DNA of 64,000 bases from Cardiocondyla obscurior (taxonomy: Eukaryota; Arthropoda; Insecta; Hymenoptera; Formicidae), in contig NC_091876.1 of assembly GCF_019399895.1 (NCBI RefSeq), positions 2,456,381 to 2,520,380 of the forward strand, read 5' to 3'. Of the stretch, positions 28,701 to 43,000 are shown one piece after another (positions within the stretch are counted from its first letter, which is position 1; each line of letters starts with the position of its first letter). Made by a program: the position numbers and the translations under genes. The notes under the pieces are model-generated. The model did not search any database, was not told the DNA's origin, and worked only from the letters and a program-made list of their open reading frames with translations.

Positions 28701-31700
28701 ATTTTTGATATTGCCGATATTAAAAGTTATTAAAAATAATTTCGCGACTTTGCGGTACGATTTTTGTCGGTATCTCTTTTCAATGTACTCACGACTTGAT
28801 GCGAAAATAGGCTTTTTTTTTCCTTTCTATTTTCATTTGCACTATTTAAAAAACTGACGCTTTATTTTGCGAAACATATATTTTTTTTACGCCGGACCGC
28901 GGTTTGCGCAGTTCTAGCAGCGGCGAGAGCGCAAACGGCACGCTGCAGGAAACAGCTGGCAAACATAATTTACATAGTTTATAATTGACGCGAGGAAAAC
29001 CCGGCGTGCAGACATCGCGTGGATGATACGTGATGAAAGGCCGTAAACATAGAGCCTGGTTTTACAGCCTGTCGGCATAATCGCGGTATTAACGCACCTT
29101 CAAATTCCATTGTCGCATCGGGGAGGGATTGCCCGACCTGCCTGACGTTAATTACCGTTGACTGTACCCATTAAACTTTCGCTTTAAGCCCGGTGATGTA
29201 AAATATCAGCGACGTTACCAGCGCCGGCATTACTGTGCGTCGATTGCACTGTGCTTTGAATTACATGACGATGTATACTCGCCCCGTAAAGGGGCAACAC
29301 GTAGTGGGCAATGTACGCGCAGCTTTTTTTACAGTGCGGCTAATAAAAGAGAGTGCGTTCCCCGATCCATCATTTCTTTGAATAGTTCATCGGGGACAGT
29401 CTTGCGTCGTCCATCGTGGGGCTGTTTCGCCAGTGAATTTCTCGCGCAATAGGTATTTGCATGATTGACGAAGTGCCCTGAACTTTCCGTACAAACAGAA
29501 AATAAAATTCCAACAAAGATTTATTCGCTAAATTGCACTCGCAACTTAATTAATAAAATAGATTACTTCCTATTTAATTAAGCTCCAATTAACCAAAGTC
29601 TTCAATAACTTATGCGTAGTATTTATTACTCGGTATTCTTTAAGTTTAAAGTTTTGCAAAAGCACGGCTCATTTTTTCTTTCTTTCTTTTTTAATTAAGT
29701 ATATTTTTATGCGAAACATTTTTTAAATCACCGAATACATTTAGTTAAAAAAATTTTATTATATTCTTGAATTTAATTTACAATTTAAACGATTGACAAT
29801 GTTTTATAAAAATTATAGTGTACAATCACGAAATGATTTCTGCATTGTTTCGAACCTGAAGTGCTTATCGAAATTTTTTTTTAATCGTTCTGGCTTCGTT
29901 TGATTTCAGAAACCACGTACGAAGATGAGGAGCATTTCGCCAGGGGCAGCAGAACCCCTGGTGAAGATATTGTCGGTGAAGAAGACGACGGTCAAGGCAG
30001 AAGTAGCACGAACAACTTTCCCTTGAGAATGGCGTCCGACACAACGAGGGGTCGAATCACTAGCGTTGCCGGCAGCTTCCTGCGAGGCTCCGCCGGGCAG
30101 CACGTGAACTTCGACCCCGAGGCGCCTCCACTGCCGCAGGCACATATGGTACAGACGACCAGTCTGCTGGAACGGCCGGAAATTGACAAGAAAGTCAAGG
30201 TAAGGAACAAGTGTAAAATTACCGTCCATTTCGAGGCGCGCTAACTGAATCACTTACTTCCTTTTTTACGTTTACGAAGTAACGTGGCGTTCCATCGCGG
30301 AGGCATTTAAGATTGTATTACATCTAATTAGGTTTCAGCATTTAATTAAGCGAAATTAATTTTTAATATAATCGGCATTCTCGTGTTTCTTCTCTCACAA
30401 ACGGATCTCCGTACTTTATTAAGCTAGACCCTCTCCCTCCTTCTTTATTTGAATGTCTTTGATTTATTATTTTCCTCGCTAATTTTACTCTTCTCGGAAT
30501 AATAAATACCGGAGTGAGATAACAATTGTACCGTTACCAATTTAAAACGATTCCGACGGTAATGATGTACCGAGGAGAAAAGGTTATCGGGTCGTAGGTT
30601 CCCGAGGGCTGGAAATAAGTCGAGGGCGCCGGCTGCGGTTTCCGTCTGCATAAATTCTCCTCTCCGTCGCAGCGGGGAACTACAACTCGAGTTTGACGAG
30701 CGGCAAAAGAAACGGAAGTAAAAACAGAAAGGGCGGTAGCCGATAACGACGTTCCGATGCCGATCCAATTTGTGCGCGACTTGAGAATTACGGCGGAGCG
30801 AGAAAGAGCCGGGGGAAGAAGAAGGAAAAAAAGAAAAAGGAAAAAAAAAAGAAAAAAAAAGAAGGAAAAGGCGACCCTTCTTCTTCCACCGTTCTTTTAT
30901 TGAATCTCACCGGATGTTGGCCGCGATAGCGATTTGCCTTGTCTCTCCTCGATTCGCTGTCACCCGCGTAGGTCGACTGGGTGGAACAAAGTGTCCCAGC
31001 AGGTGCCAGCCGGGTCAAGTTAGATTAAACCTTAATGCTGTTTCGATAAGCAAGTTTAATGCGGAAGACGGGCACGATAAACCCGGCGAGATTATTTTTA
31101 CATAGAGCTCGAAGATTGGCAGAGATGCTTAATATCGGGGCCCGTTATATACCGCGCGACTGATCGATGGCGCAGACATTTAACCTTTGAATAAGGCCAA
31201 ACCCCTCTCGGCCGAATTTCTCGCTCGCTCCGTTAGCCGCTGCATTATTTAACGGCCAGGCGGGTCTGCAAATAGCTCTGGTTTTCACGTCGCTTTCAGT
31301 GATGCGGTTATGGATATTTAATTGTATCATCTCACGTTGAGTAGAAAAACGTTTTAAAAAACGGCGGTGAAAGGCAACGGAGATAGCCTCGTACCTTTTC
31401 GACTGGACTGCCGCTTAGGAGAACTTTGTTCCTCACCCGTTTCGTACTTTTAGTCGCAGACACTCGCCGTGATATATGAGACAGATACACGCGCGCATTT
31501 TCGGATGTTCATGCCGAGTAGTGGATTCGCTCGTTTTTATCGTTCTGTAAAATGTCAAGTAGGTTGAGTTTCTTAAAAGGATAAAAACGCCGGGCGAAAG
31601 CCGTTGATCTTTCGGCTGTGCGTCTCCGAGATCGAGATCGCCGCCCAGGATTGCACTCCCACGTCGCTTTGCCATCGCAGCACGCACTTTGCACGCGCCA

Positions 31701-34700
31701 TGAAACACGCATTTAATCTATTTAGCGATGAAAAGCTACGTGGAGAGAGAGAGAGAGAGGGTAAGCGGGTCGCTTTCATCTTTTAGTGCCTCGTAAATGT
31801 CCTCGAGTGAGATCACACAGCAAAACCGCAGCCGCTGAATTTCTGGTGTATTACGTGACCGAATTTTGTGTCCATTTTCATTATTTAGTCTTCAATAGCT
31901 ACAATTTTCTACAGTTTCTTTAAAAATAATTACAATCATTTCAATTTTAATTATTCGCATTACTCTAAAAAGAAAGAAAAAAAAAAAAAATAAATTTATC
32001 TGAATTTTATGTTAAAATTATACGTGAAATTTATTCTTGCTTTCGCGTACGTTTTTGAAATAGTAAAGACAATGGAGTTGGTCCACAATGGATTGCTCAT
32101 TGTGCATAGAAGATCGTAGAAATATAATATATCACTATAGAGAGCGAGCGTATATCATCGATGCCGGTGCAGGCCGTCACGAATGCGAGGCGCGAATAGT
32201 AGATACAGACAGTTTAGTCAGACACAGAGACAGACAGTGGTTGCAGACTGCATGCGGAGGCAGGGCATATGGAGACAAGTCGAGTGCTGGGACACGGTAG
32301 AAACGCAATCCGAATAGAGATAGGGTGCAGTCAGCTAAATAGACGTTAAAGACGGTAAATACAGTCTGCGCGAGGTGTGCGCGATATTTATTTCAGAGCT
32401 TTAAAATATTCTTTGCAGTTAAAATACAATTAATCAAACACGCGCCGTGAAAAGGAGAATTTTAGCGGGCGCACGCGAGTCTTGGGTTTTATTATTTACA
32501 CAATCTGAATTTTAACCGGGTACTTTCAAACGGAATAAACGCGTACGCTCTTGATTGCTGTGATTGTAAAATTTATGGCATCGAATTCTGGGGCCGGTGG
32601 GATACGTCTCGAGCCGAATGATTTCTTAATAAGTTGGATTTATAAGCCACGCTAAGTGTCTGGCTTGCCAAGAATACGCCACGCTGGGACACGAAATCCT
32701 TTCCGGTGTTTCGCGTAACGAAGGCATTGAGGCGAAGCATTTAATCCACGACGGCGGAGTGAAATGCCAACGGTTGACGCGTTCCTGCGTTTTCTTCCCG
32801 GATGGATTTAATCCTGTTTGTAAAACCATCTCGTCGAAATCAACTTTTCGTTGGAGGAAAAGGAAAAAAAATCTCGGTAAAGAAATCCTTTTCGTGAGAT
32901 CTCCCGCGAGCGATGGTTGTGAACCATTCTGCCATGGGGATTCGCATTGTCTTACGAAAACAGACGTCTCGGAAAAATAGCGATGAGGGATCTTTTCGTA
33001 AAGTGAAAATCAATATCCGAGATTGAGGGCGTCGATACGATTCACGCGCGAGACGCGAAATTTGCTCTTCCTCCGTGTACTCCGAGTCCCCTCTAATATT
33101 TTTGCGACAGAACACGGTAAAATTCAACAGCACTTTAGAGGCTTTGAAAAAGATTCGGAAGCTGCAAAAAGCTGCGCCTTTGAAGCGCGCTTTTAGGGAA
33201 CGTGTTTAATTTAAAGCAAAGAAAACGTAAAAAAAAAAAATAAAAATAAAATAAAATAAAATAAAATAGATTTAAAAATAATTTTGATAAATAAGACCGA
33301 ATTACGCGTTTTTAGAACCGTATGAACGTAAACCGTGGTTTTATTTGACGGAAGTCAAGAAGAAGCCGTGCAAGCAGACGCGAAAGCAGACGCGAGTAAG
33401 ATTCCAACGCGACGACGCACTCGAGATACTAGAATATAATACTGCGAAGGCCGACATTGACAACGAGTGTGTACTAGGGGCGCACCTTAATTGTCAAACC
33501 GGCGCACCCTCGACAAACACCGTCTATCATACACATGCTTTACGGCCCGCTATGGCCCGCGCGACCCTTTTTTCTTTTTTTTTTTGCCACAGCGGTTACG
33601 CGTTCGTCTCCTAAAAGTGGATTCCGATCAAGGTGAAGCTTCCTCCTCTGTCCCGATGCGAAATACCCACGTAGGTTCTTGGGTCAAGATTTGCGTTCAA
33701 CTCGCGAGCGCGTCTGCGACACGTCGCGCACGTGTCCAACATTTACGGATCGATTTCGCGCAACATAATACAGACGGTATCTCGGCCCGAGCGACAGATA
33801 TCACGACGTCTGAATTTGTTGCGATGGGGGAATGCTCGTATCTGCGTACGCGCGATGTGTTACAATAACTTTCAATAATCGATAATAAAACCGTTAATTC
33901 ACGTCCCGATATATTTGCCCGGTGTTCCTCCCCAGTCTCCGTTTATGACGATGTAAAATTGACTGCGCGTCGTACGTGCAAACAATATAGGCGATACGAC
34001 AATTAAAATGCACGGCTAAGCACATTTTATGTTTACGAGCTTTATACGAGAATTACGATCAAACGAAATTCATACTCCAGCGATGGAACGTAATTTGTAC
34101 GCTCGGCGATAATTTGGTTTACGTTTTCGCAATAAAGTGCTCAGCCGTTTCTCTCTTTTTTCGCTCCGCGGGGTAATTTCGATGTAACTTCGAGCCATTC
34201 TAAATAATTTTTCGCACCCGGTAACTCAACAGCCCAATAAATTGGCATTAACGAGATGAATCTTTAGATGGGAAATAATAATGCGCTGCCGATTCAATTT
34301 CAAACTTTACATCGGCAGGGCGTTAATTTATAACGTTTGACTGTAACTGTATAATATCACGCTCGGTGCTTTAAAATAATAATTGTGAAAAGGGAATCTC
34401 GCTCGATCTTTCATTAAAACAGCTGAGCAATTAAACATCTGGGGGAGGGGAGGAGGGGGATCCATAGATCAAAGAGACCGATCAATTGCCGTGCGAGGCA
34501 CGCGCAGAATGCAACGTTACGCTGCATTCCTCGAGCGCAGTTATGAGGGACTACAATTGATCCTCGGAACCCCGGGTACATTTCACCTCGTTAACTGCTC
34601 TTGCACACGAACGCATACGCTCGCTCCAGATTCGGTATGCAACTTCCGCGTGAGCGCCGCGCAAAATCACGTAGCGAGTGTTGGATCGTGCGCGACCGCT

Positions 34701-37700
34701 GCAATGACAGCGGGAAACGAGAAACCTGGGTGCCACTAAGCCGGCAAAATATACGCAACCTAATGCGCATTTTGACGCGAGCGGCGTGACAATGGCGCGT
34801 ATTGTTAAAACGCGAGGGAAAAACATTTAGAGACACGGGCCGAGAGACCGCGAAAGAAACGCCGGAAGAAGACGTAACACGCGGCGAGAGAAAATACGAC
34901 TTCGTGTAGGCGGAGGCTACGGAAATTACGTTTTTAGAAACGCTGTTTGTCTTCCAGAGGAACTCCCGGCGAAATTTGCATTAAACAATACGCCGGTGCC
35001 GTACCGCTCTTAATATATCTCGTAAAAGAAACATTTATTAACCACCGGATTTAGGTGTTTATATGGTACAAGAGCCGCGCGCAAATGTAACACGTGCAGA
35101 CTAGTGTAAGAGGCAAAATTCACCGATCATAATTCCGTATATGTATAACGGTGAATACCAAATGTTCTATTTGGTATAAACGGCGGTTACCTGCCAGCGC
35201 GAGCGACGATATAAATACACCTGTTTTCGCGAGACGAGTCGAGTCTTAAACACAATACCGGTTATAGAAGACAATCTAAAAAACGTGTACGCGTTTGTTC
35301 GTGTTGAATCCCTCGTTTTATTTAATTATTCCAACCATCCTACATTAGTAACGTGAAATTTTTTGTATTTTATAGAGGCATAGCATACACGGCATGATGG
35401 AGGAAGAAAACGTCGTGAGACCTCATCAGGAAATGGCCAGCCTGTCGCTTCAAGAGAAGAAATATCTTCTCGCCGTCGAGCGAGGAGACGTGGCTTCCGT
35501 TAGAAGGTCAGTTGAAATTTATGGCTATAAATTTATAGATATAGTTGGCCCTTTTATTGATGCTGGAGGAATGCACGGGAAAAATAGTAATAATAAAAAA
35601 AGGGGGAAAAAAAAGAAACTTCCTTTTCTCGCTTAATCAGACGTACTTTATTTTCAACGCTAATTTTATTCAGCGCCGATACGCGCCGTAGAATTTTTAT
35701 GACGTAAAACCTTTCCGAGCAAATATGTCGCCTTTTGATAGTCCGAGGATATTGCGTATGTACGTAGTGGAATAAAGGTAGAAAAGAGAAGAAAATATCT
35801 TTACATATAAAATATTTATTTAAGCAGAGAAACAGCATATTTATGCACGAGTACGATACATGAGTTTCATCTTGTTTGAATTTTTTTTTTTCCTCCCCAT
35901 ACACGTGTAGCCTTAAATCGTGTACACGTGCACCTTTACCAACCTCTCCGTCTCTTCGTTCTTCCGTTTTCGTTGCGAAAGACTGCGATTACGATGTGTT
36001 ATCCTAATAGAACTGTTATAAAAATACGCGGACACGTGCCCATACGTGTGCACGTGCTGGCAAAGACGGATAATTGTGCCGAGGATTCATAGGATTCGTC
36101 GTGCGAGCAAGTACTCTGAAAGAAAAAGAAACTTCTCTTATAAAATAAAAAATAAAAAAATTAAATTAAAAAGTACAAGTTAATAGCAATAAACTTTTTT
36201 CAAAGAAGTTAATTGCGTTGCAACGTTAGGTGAAAATTTTATTTTACTTAAACTAACTAGGACAAATCTTGTTACAGTTTGTAACGATGATTTAACTTTA
36301 GCCCTCGTGTTCTGGAATTTTTTTTTTAATTTCTCATTAATTAGTTTAGTCTACGATACTGCTAAGAATATGTCTGTTTGCGATTTTACATTCCGGCATG
36401 AGCTCGAGCGAGTCGTGTTCGCAGTACATGATCTTGTAATTATCTTGGAGCTTGCTCGCGCGATTTTGAAACTCAGGAATTCCCTCTGCTATGCTTCTCA
36501 TGTTAGCCTAATTGAAACTGATTGCTATCTATGATTAACTTCTCACTTTCGCGAAATTTCTTCGTTATAACTTAACATCTCTATTCTATATGAGTTTTGA
36601 CAAAATTATTACCAAGTAAATGTACAGAATTTTTTTTTTTTTACCCGTTTGGATTGCAATATAATTTTTTTTTTTTTTTACGAAAACGTCAAAGCATAAT
36701 TTATTACGAAATTAGATATCGCTTTAACGACGTTTGATATTATTCAGAAAAATTATTCCTTTAGCCCAGAGTTTTCCGTGAGTATTGCTGAAAAGATATC
36801 CGGTAGTTTCGGGATTTTCTGTTTACGTGTTCCGTTTGCACCTACGAATCCTAAATGGCAGTTCATCAATCTTCTGAATACTCTCCTGTCATTGCAGAAT
36901 GCTCCAAAAAGCCCACGAGGCCGACATTAACATTAACTGTGTGGATCCTCTCGGACGATCAGCCCTCCTCATGGCAATCGATAATGAAAATCTAGAGATG
37001 GTCGAGCTTTTAATAGAGCACAAGGTCGATACGAAGGATGCTCTCCTTCACGCTATCTCCGAGGAATTCGTCGAGGCAGTCGAAGTCCTTCTAGAGCATG
37101 AGGAGACCCTTCATAAAAATGGCGACCCACATGTAAATGTCTGCATCACATCTTTTACATCTACATAAGAATGAGAGAAAGAGAATATTACGTATAATTA
37201 CATTACATATAATTACGTTAATCAGTTTTATTAAAGATTTCATTAAAATTAAAAAAAATTTTACAATCATTTTCATGTAAATTATTTTACTCATTCAGTT
37301 CTCTAATGAGTAACACTTCATTATGCGATACTAATTAATTACCGGGAGTATTTTTTGAATATACAAATTCTATATTACTCCGATTTTATGTCTTACTTTT
37401 GAAACACATATATGGAATATACTCATATTCTCTCTCTATTTTTATGATCAAATTTTATGTCGCGTCGTGCTGTAACTATAATAATATCAACCGGCGCAAG
37501 TGTTACTCGCGGAAATAAAATGTATATAGTTAAAAGTTGATTGAAGGACCGTAAATCGATTACACCGTCGTCTCGAACGTTTCACGAGAGCGGGTTTTTC
37601 TATATTTCACTCCGCGATCAAGTGGGTCTCTGCCTCTCCGCGAAGGCGATTTCGTCAAAGTATATCAGAGACGCTTACGGACGGCAATGAGAAAACCGGG

Positions 37701-39757
37701 CATCCGGGAACGAGGCAATAGGAAGAAAGTAAAAGAATACGAAATTTCGAACAGAGCTCTAATCGGCTTTAGTAAGAAATCAGCTTACGCAGAACTTCAA
37801 CGGAATGATATCCGAGGTCCGAAAGCGCCGAACGAATTCATTATATGGGAGGAATTGGTTCCCCGTGAAGAAAGGGGCTACCACCCGTGACGATGACTGA
37901 TTAAGCCGATCACGCTGATACAATGGCAGCGTGAGTCTGCGCCAAGAGATTATTTGTCGATTGCTTACGCGAGAAGAATATTCTTTACTCGATCGACTTA
38001 TTGCGTTATTACGTTATTTTATTGTCGCGTTATCATCGGCGTCGTTTCATTTATCAAAAGCTCGTTACAATTGAGAACCAGGCGTACGTATCCGAACGTA
38101 GGTCGAATGGTGACTGGAAAAAGTAATTTGCAAATGATAATTTTTAAGTCGGGGAAATTAAATGAAATATTACCCGAGCATGCGTAAGACTGTCGAGCGA
38201 CAGGATATTACGAAAGTAATGACTTGCGATTCAACTTTTTCTAGAGCTGGGAGGCTTTACCTCCTGATACGGCCACGTTCACGCCCGACATCACACCGTT
38301 GATCCTGTCGGCCCACAGAGACAACTACGAAATTATAAAGATCCTTCTGGATCGTGGATCCACTCTGCCGATGCCGCACGACGTTCGCTGCGGGTAAGAT
38401 CTCGAAAACTCATTAATCACTTTTACGATCGTGGAGTAAAGATTAAGGGACTTCCGCGTTCAGCGAAAAAAATTTATTTAAAATTTTTTATTATAAATTA
38501 TAATTTACGTTGTACACTAATTTTTTTTTCTTTCTTTTTGTTTCTTTTTTAAATAACTATTTAATCTCTGAATAAGTGTTTGAGAAGCGTCAGGTCGTTG
38601 ATGCGCTGAAAGCGCTTTTTGGGAGTAATTAATTTCCTCGGCAGGTTTATTATCTTTATTCCTTTGTGCGGACGCGACAAAAACTAATTAAATTAAGCCA
38701 GCGTGCACAAACACGCGTTACTATCTCCAGTCTTTACGACATAATTTGTGGTACTTAGATTAAAATTTCAGATACTATTAGAAGAATTTTATATTACACG
38801 AAAACGATATTATTTGCTTGGCTACTTGTATATTGGGAAGAATAGGTTTACACGGGAGGCAAATTTAAACAACAATATTTTTCGTTGGAATTTCGCGTGA
38901 AGAGGTGCCATTTTTCGGACAAAAGCTATACCGAGTGCAGAGTATTTGCATTCATCACTTATGGCGCGTAGCTTTTATTCGCGAAATACCGTTCTTTTGA
39001 AATTTATACGAAAAATATTATTTAAAGCCATTTTGTTCTGTACATTTAAAACTATTTGTTTGATTCATACTTGGAGACATAAAAAGATGCATGGACCAAG
39101 TTTTTTACGGTTTGGAATTTTCTTCATTGCGAAGTGGCCGAATTTCAGTTGCGCACGGAAAATGATTTAATTTAAAAAACATGCACGTTGTTCTGGTAAA
39201 AAAAAAAAAAAAAAATAGTAAGCCGCGTTCATCCCAGCTATTTGTTATTTGTTCCAGATGCGACGAATGCGTAACATCACGAATGGAAGATTCCCTGAGG
39301 CATTCGAGGAGCCGAATAAACGCCTATCGGGCGTTGGCGTCGCCGTCCTTGATAGCACTGTCGTCTAAGGATCCCATTCTGACTGCGTTCGAGCTCTCAT
39401 GGGAACTTCGACGACTCTCGTTCTTGGAACACGAATTCAAGTGCGAGTATCAGGTAAGAAATTGATGTTACCATATATTATTCGTGAAAAATATAGTTTT
39501 ATCTACCATGCGCAATGTCTGATGTCAAAGGTTTCAATTTTACCTTTGCAATACTTTGCGATACCTGCGCCAAATGACGTGCTCGATTTATAAAATATGC
39601 TTTGATAAAACGTTTGCTGTAAAATACTTACGGACGCAGAAAGAAAATTGAAAAATAAATTTGTAAAATAACATTACGCACGAAAGGACAGTAAAGTCCC
39701 TTGCATCTTCGAAATCTCGTCACATGGCTCGTTCGCTTTTCAAGTGGATGAAGGCAT

Positions 39758-39789
<32 letters not shown>

Positions 39790-39977
39790 CGCAATCTTTC
39801 CTTTCTATAACAATATTTCCCTTTCGCGGAAACAAATTTATCTCGGTTAGCGGGCCACGGCAGTTAACACGTGTTTTCCTTAATTTAGCGGTCTTGCAGA
39901 TGTACGTCCGTGCTTTCCTTTCCGTCTCTTTTAGCTTTCGAGCTTAGTTCAAGCGTGTTCTGCGAGTTATATGCTAG

Positions 39978-40026
<49 letters not shown>

Positions 40027-43000
40027 TCTTCTCGGTGCTTAAGTGGCGAAAGTTTATAAGTGCTCACCACGCTCGAACTACTTTTGATTTATACACACAT
40101 AAATCGCACTTCACAATAGCAATACACCAAACAAGTGGCGTTATCAGGTTATTTTACAGGTTTCCTGCCACGCCCTTTGTTCTCCCTTTCAACCTCGTCA
40201 ACGTTCCGGTTTCCTCCTGAGCCCTTCTCGTACCCTTTCGACGTCGTCATCGACCGCGTTTCTTCGACCCCTCTTGTTCTTCATTCACCCATTTTTTCTT
40301 TGGGAAACGTCCGTCTTTTTGCTTCTATTTTGCCGTTATATCGCTCCCCATCTTTCAAGTGTCGATATAAAGAACAGCTCAATGAAGATGACTTTGAGAG
40401 TAAAGTGAATAAAGTTTGATAAATTGCCGGAAGTGCTCCTTCGCTTTTCTTCTATTCTCCCCTTTTTTTTTTTTTTTTTTGTATTTTTTGGTTTTTATGC
40501 TCGAAGTTAATTTAATTCGTGGGCTCTTATTTTAACCGTAAATGAACTTCTCACTTGAATATATTAAGCTGCATGTAACTGCAGACCGTACACCACAGAG
40601 AAATATATTTCTCGTGTCATAGGAAAATGTTAGGAGACACGTTAAATATATTGCGTATCTTCGTGTCCCGCAAGATAACTTCAGTTTACGGCATCGTTGA
40701 GATAGAAGACTCGTAACTTGGCGTTGCAGACAATTTGGAGTAACGGTGGTTTTCTGCAGATAGAAGACGTGTAACCTTACAATCGCGTCTGTTATTCGCT
40801 CGGTTATTTCTTGGTTTCTTTTGTATCTCGAATAAATAACTATATAAAAAGAAAAAAAAAAAGACAGAAAGAAATAAAATGAGGAAACTTGAGTGGTTCA
40901 ATCAGAAGACCAATTTTTTTTTTTTCGAAATCGAAAGCCACCGCGTTTGTGACGCGAAATACTTTATAAAGATAAAGGCCTCGATGCACGTGCCGCATAC
41001 GTTGCCTGCCGATCGATAATGAAAGTAGATTATAACCGAACGACTTCCCCATTATATTCGCCTTTCTAAGAAGTGGAGTATATAACTTCCTACGGCGATT
41101 CACAGTTTATGTCGACTAACAATGCGGGACACATCACGGAAACTGTTATATCCACGTGAGTACGTGACGAGAATTCAATTGGACTCGGCGCAAGATTGGC
41201 GAACGATTAGGATAGGATCTCGAGCGCTTGTCGACCTTGCGGGAAGGAAGTTCGATCTGCCGCGGGCTTTGTCAACCGCGCAGAATTCTTTCTCGGCTCG
41301 CAATTACCCGACGCGCGGGGCGGCAACGCGGAAAATCAGCTGAATTTCCTTACGGAAACTCGAGAGATCCCGCGATCCGTGGTTGTGTAATTAGAGCAAT
41401 TGTTTTTAGCGATCTTAATTGTTAAGCCGGGCGCCCTTTTCCTAAGGGCGTATTTTCGAAATTGCATTACAGCGATCGGTAGCAATTTCGTCGTAATTTC
41501 AGGAACTCCGAAGACAGTGCCAAGATTTTGCGACCGCATTGCTGGACCACACTAGAAGTTCCTACGAGCTCGAAGTCTTGCTGAATCACGACCCAACGGG
41601 ACCAGCTTTTGAGCATGGAGAGCGGATGCACCTCAACCGCTTAAAATTGGCCATTAAGCTGAGACAAAAAAAGGTACGACGTAAAGAGTTATCGTACAAT
41701 TTTTTTTTTTATCATATTCGATATATAATATTAAAACTAGATTTTTATATATTTTAACAATTGACGATCACAAAAATATTTATTTAAATTTTATACAAGC
41801 TTAAATATAATTATCGTTTCTTTAGATCGAGTTTATCGTGAAGCGCGCGGGGAAGCATGAGTTAATAAACTTTTAGATAATTATTAATGCAAGTATAATC
41901 GAGGTTTGATTAAATAAAGGAACGAAAACGCAGGCGACGTTCGTTAGTGCGTTACGTGCGATAATTAGGGATGACAGTTAGGGAAAGATAGTTTAATAAG
42001 ATTAGGGAAGATAGTAATTGCAGCCTCTGATGGCACGAGAGGCTGCCCATCTTCTCCTAGTCGTATGACCGGAAACTATCGGTCAATATCGCGTTACCTG
42101 GATATTTCCAGTTCGTGGCGCATCCTAACGTGCAGCAGCTACTGGCATCGATTTGGTACGAGGGCTTGCCGGGGTTTCGAAGGAAGAACATGTTCCTCCA
42201 GGCGCTTGAGATCGTCAGGATTGGCGTTCTCTTTCCATTTTTCAGCGTAGGATACATCATCGCGCCTCACAGTATGGTCGGCCAAACGATGAGGAAGCCG
42301 TTTATCAAGTTCATCTGCCATTCCGCGTCGTATTTCACTTTTCTATGTAAGCACGCATTTATTTCCCACGTGGCAGTTACGTTGCGACATGATTTTTCGT
42401 TTAGACAGAATGTTAATTTTGTTGAGTCGAGCCGCGACGAATGGATCTTTACGCGCTTAAGGCACGCAAAACGTTTCGATGACAGGGTCAGTCGTTTCGC
42501 ACTCGGGGCGATTTCGTGTCACACTTTAAATCTAATCACTTCTGGCACGACATCCGGCCGTAACCTGGCTATTTCCTAGATTGTTCGGGCACACTTGATC
42601 AGCGCGACCTAAATATCCTGCACACTCCGGAAATATCGGTGGCACCGTTGAATCAGCTTGATGCTTACCTCTCATTCTTACAAACAATTTCTCCTTCCGG
42701 TTTCCAATTACGATTGGGTGAAATATATAGCGTACGTTGCCGAAGTCGATACGCGAAATCGCGTCAAGTGATCGTCCCGCGTTATCGTAATTATCGTCCG
42801 TAACACGTCATTCGTTATTAAATTTTTTCTTAGAGCATCTGTAACAAATATAATTTTATAAAAAGATTATTTTAATGACACGCAACGTTATCAGAAAAAA
42901 AAAAGAAACAAGACTATTTCATAAACCGAACGTTTCGGAATCCGGAATTTCGTGTGGAACGACCCAATAATTTCCACATATTTGCGATATCCAATATGAC

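Larger units (their letters stand above)
14894..29909 (+). other. TRP-gamma intron 2 (15.0 kb)
   Basis: This is the largest intron of the gene. I find no nested exon chain, RNA gene or transposase. It contains many homopolymer runs (for example near 15871, 17137, 24856, 26121), a 10-bp hairpin at 20562-20587 and a 9-bp hairpin at 21709-21735. CpG-rich stretches near 19650-20010 and 22300-22760 might be enhancers, but nothing in the sequence shows it. Confidence 0.6.
39454..41502 (+). other. TRP-gamma intron 7
   Basis: A 2.0 kb intron with a 26-nt poly-T run (39762-39787), a long CT microsatellite (39982-40022) and another T run near 40462-40480. No gene is seen. Confidence 0.7.

Noticed and set aside
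33491..33868. 125-codon open frame in intron 3
   Set aside because: Includes a Phe run from a T tract and CpG-rich filler; no similarity recognised.
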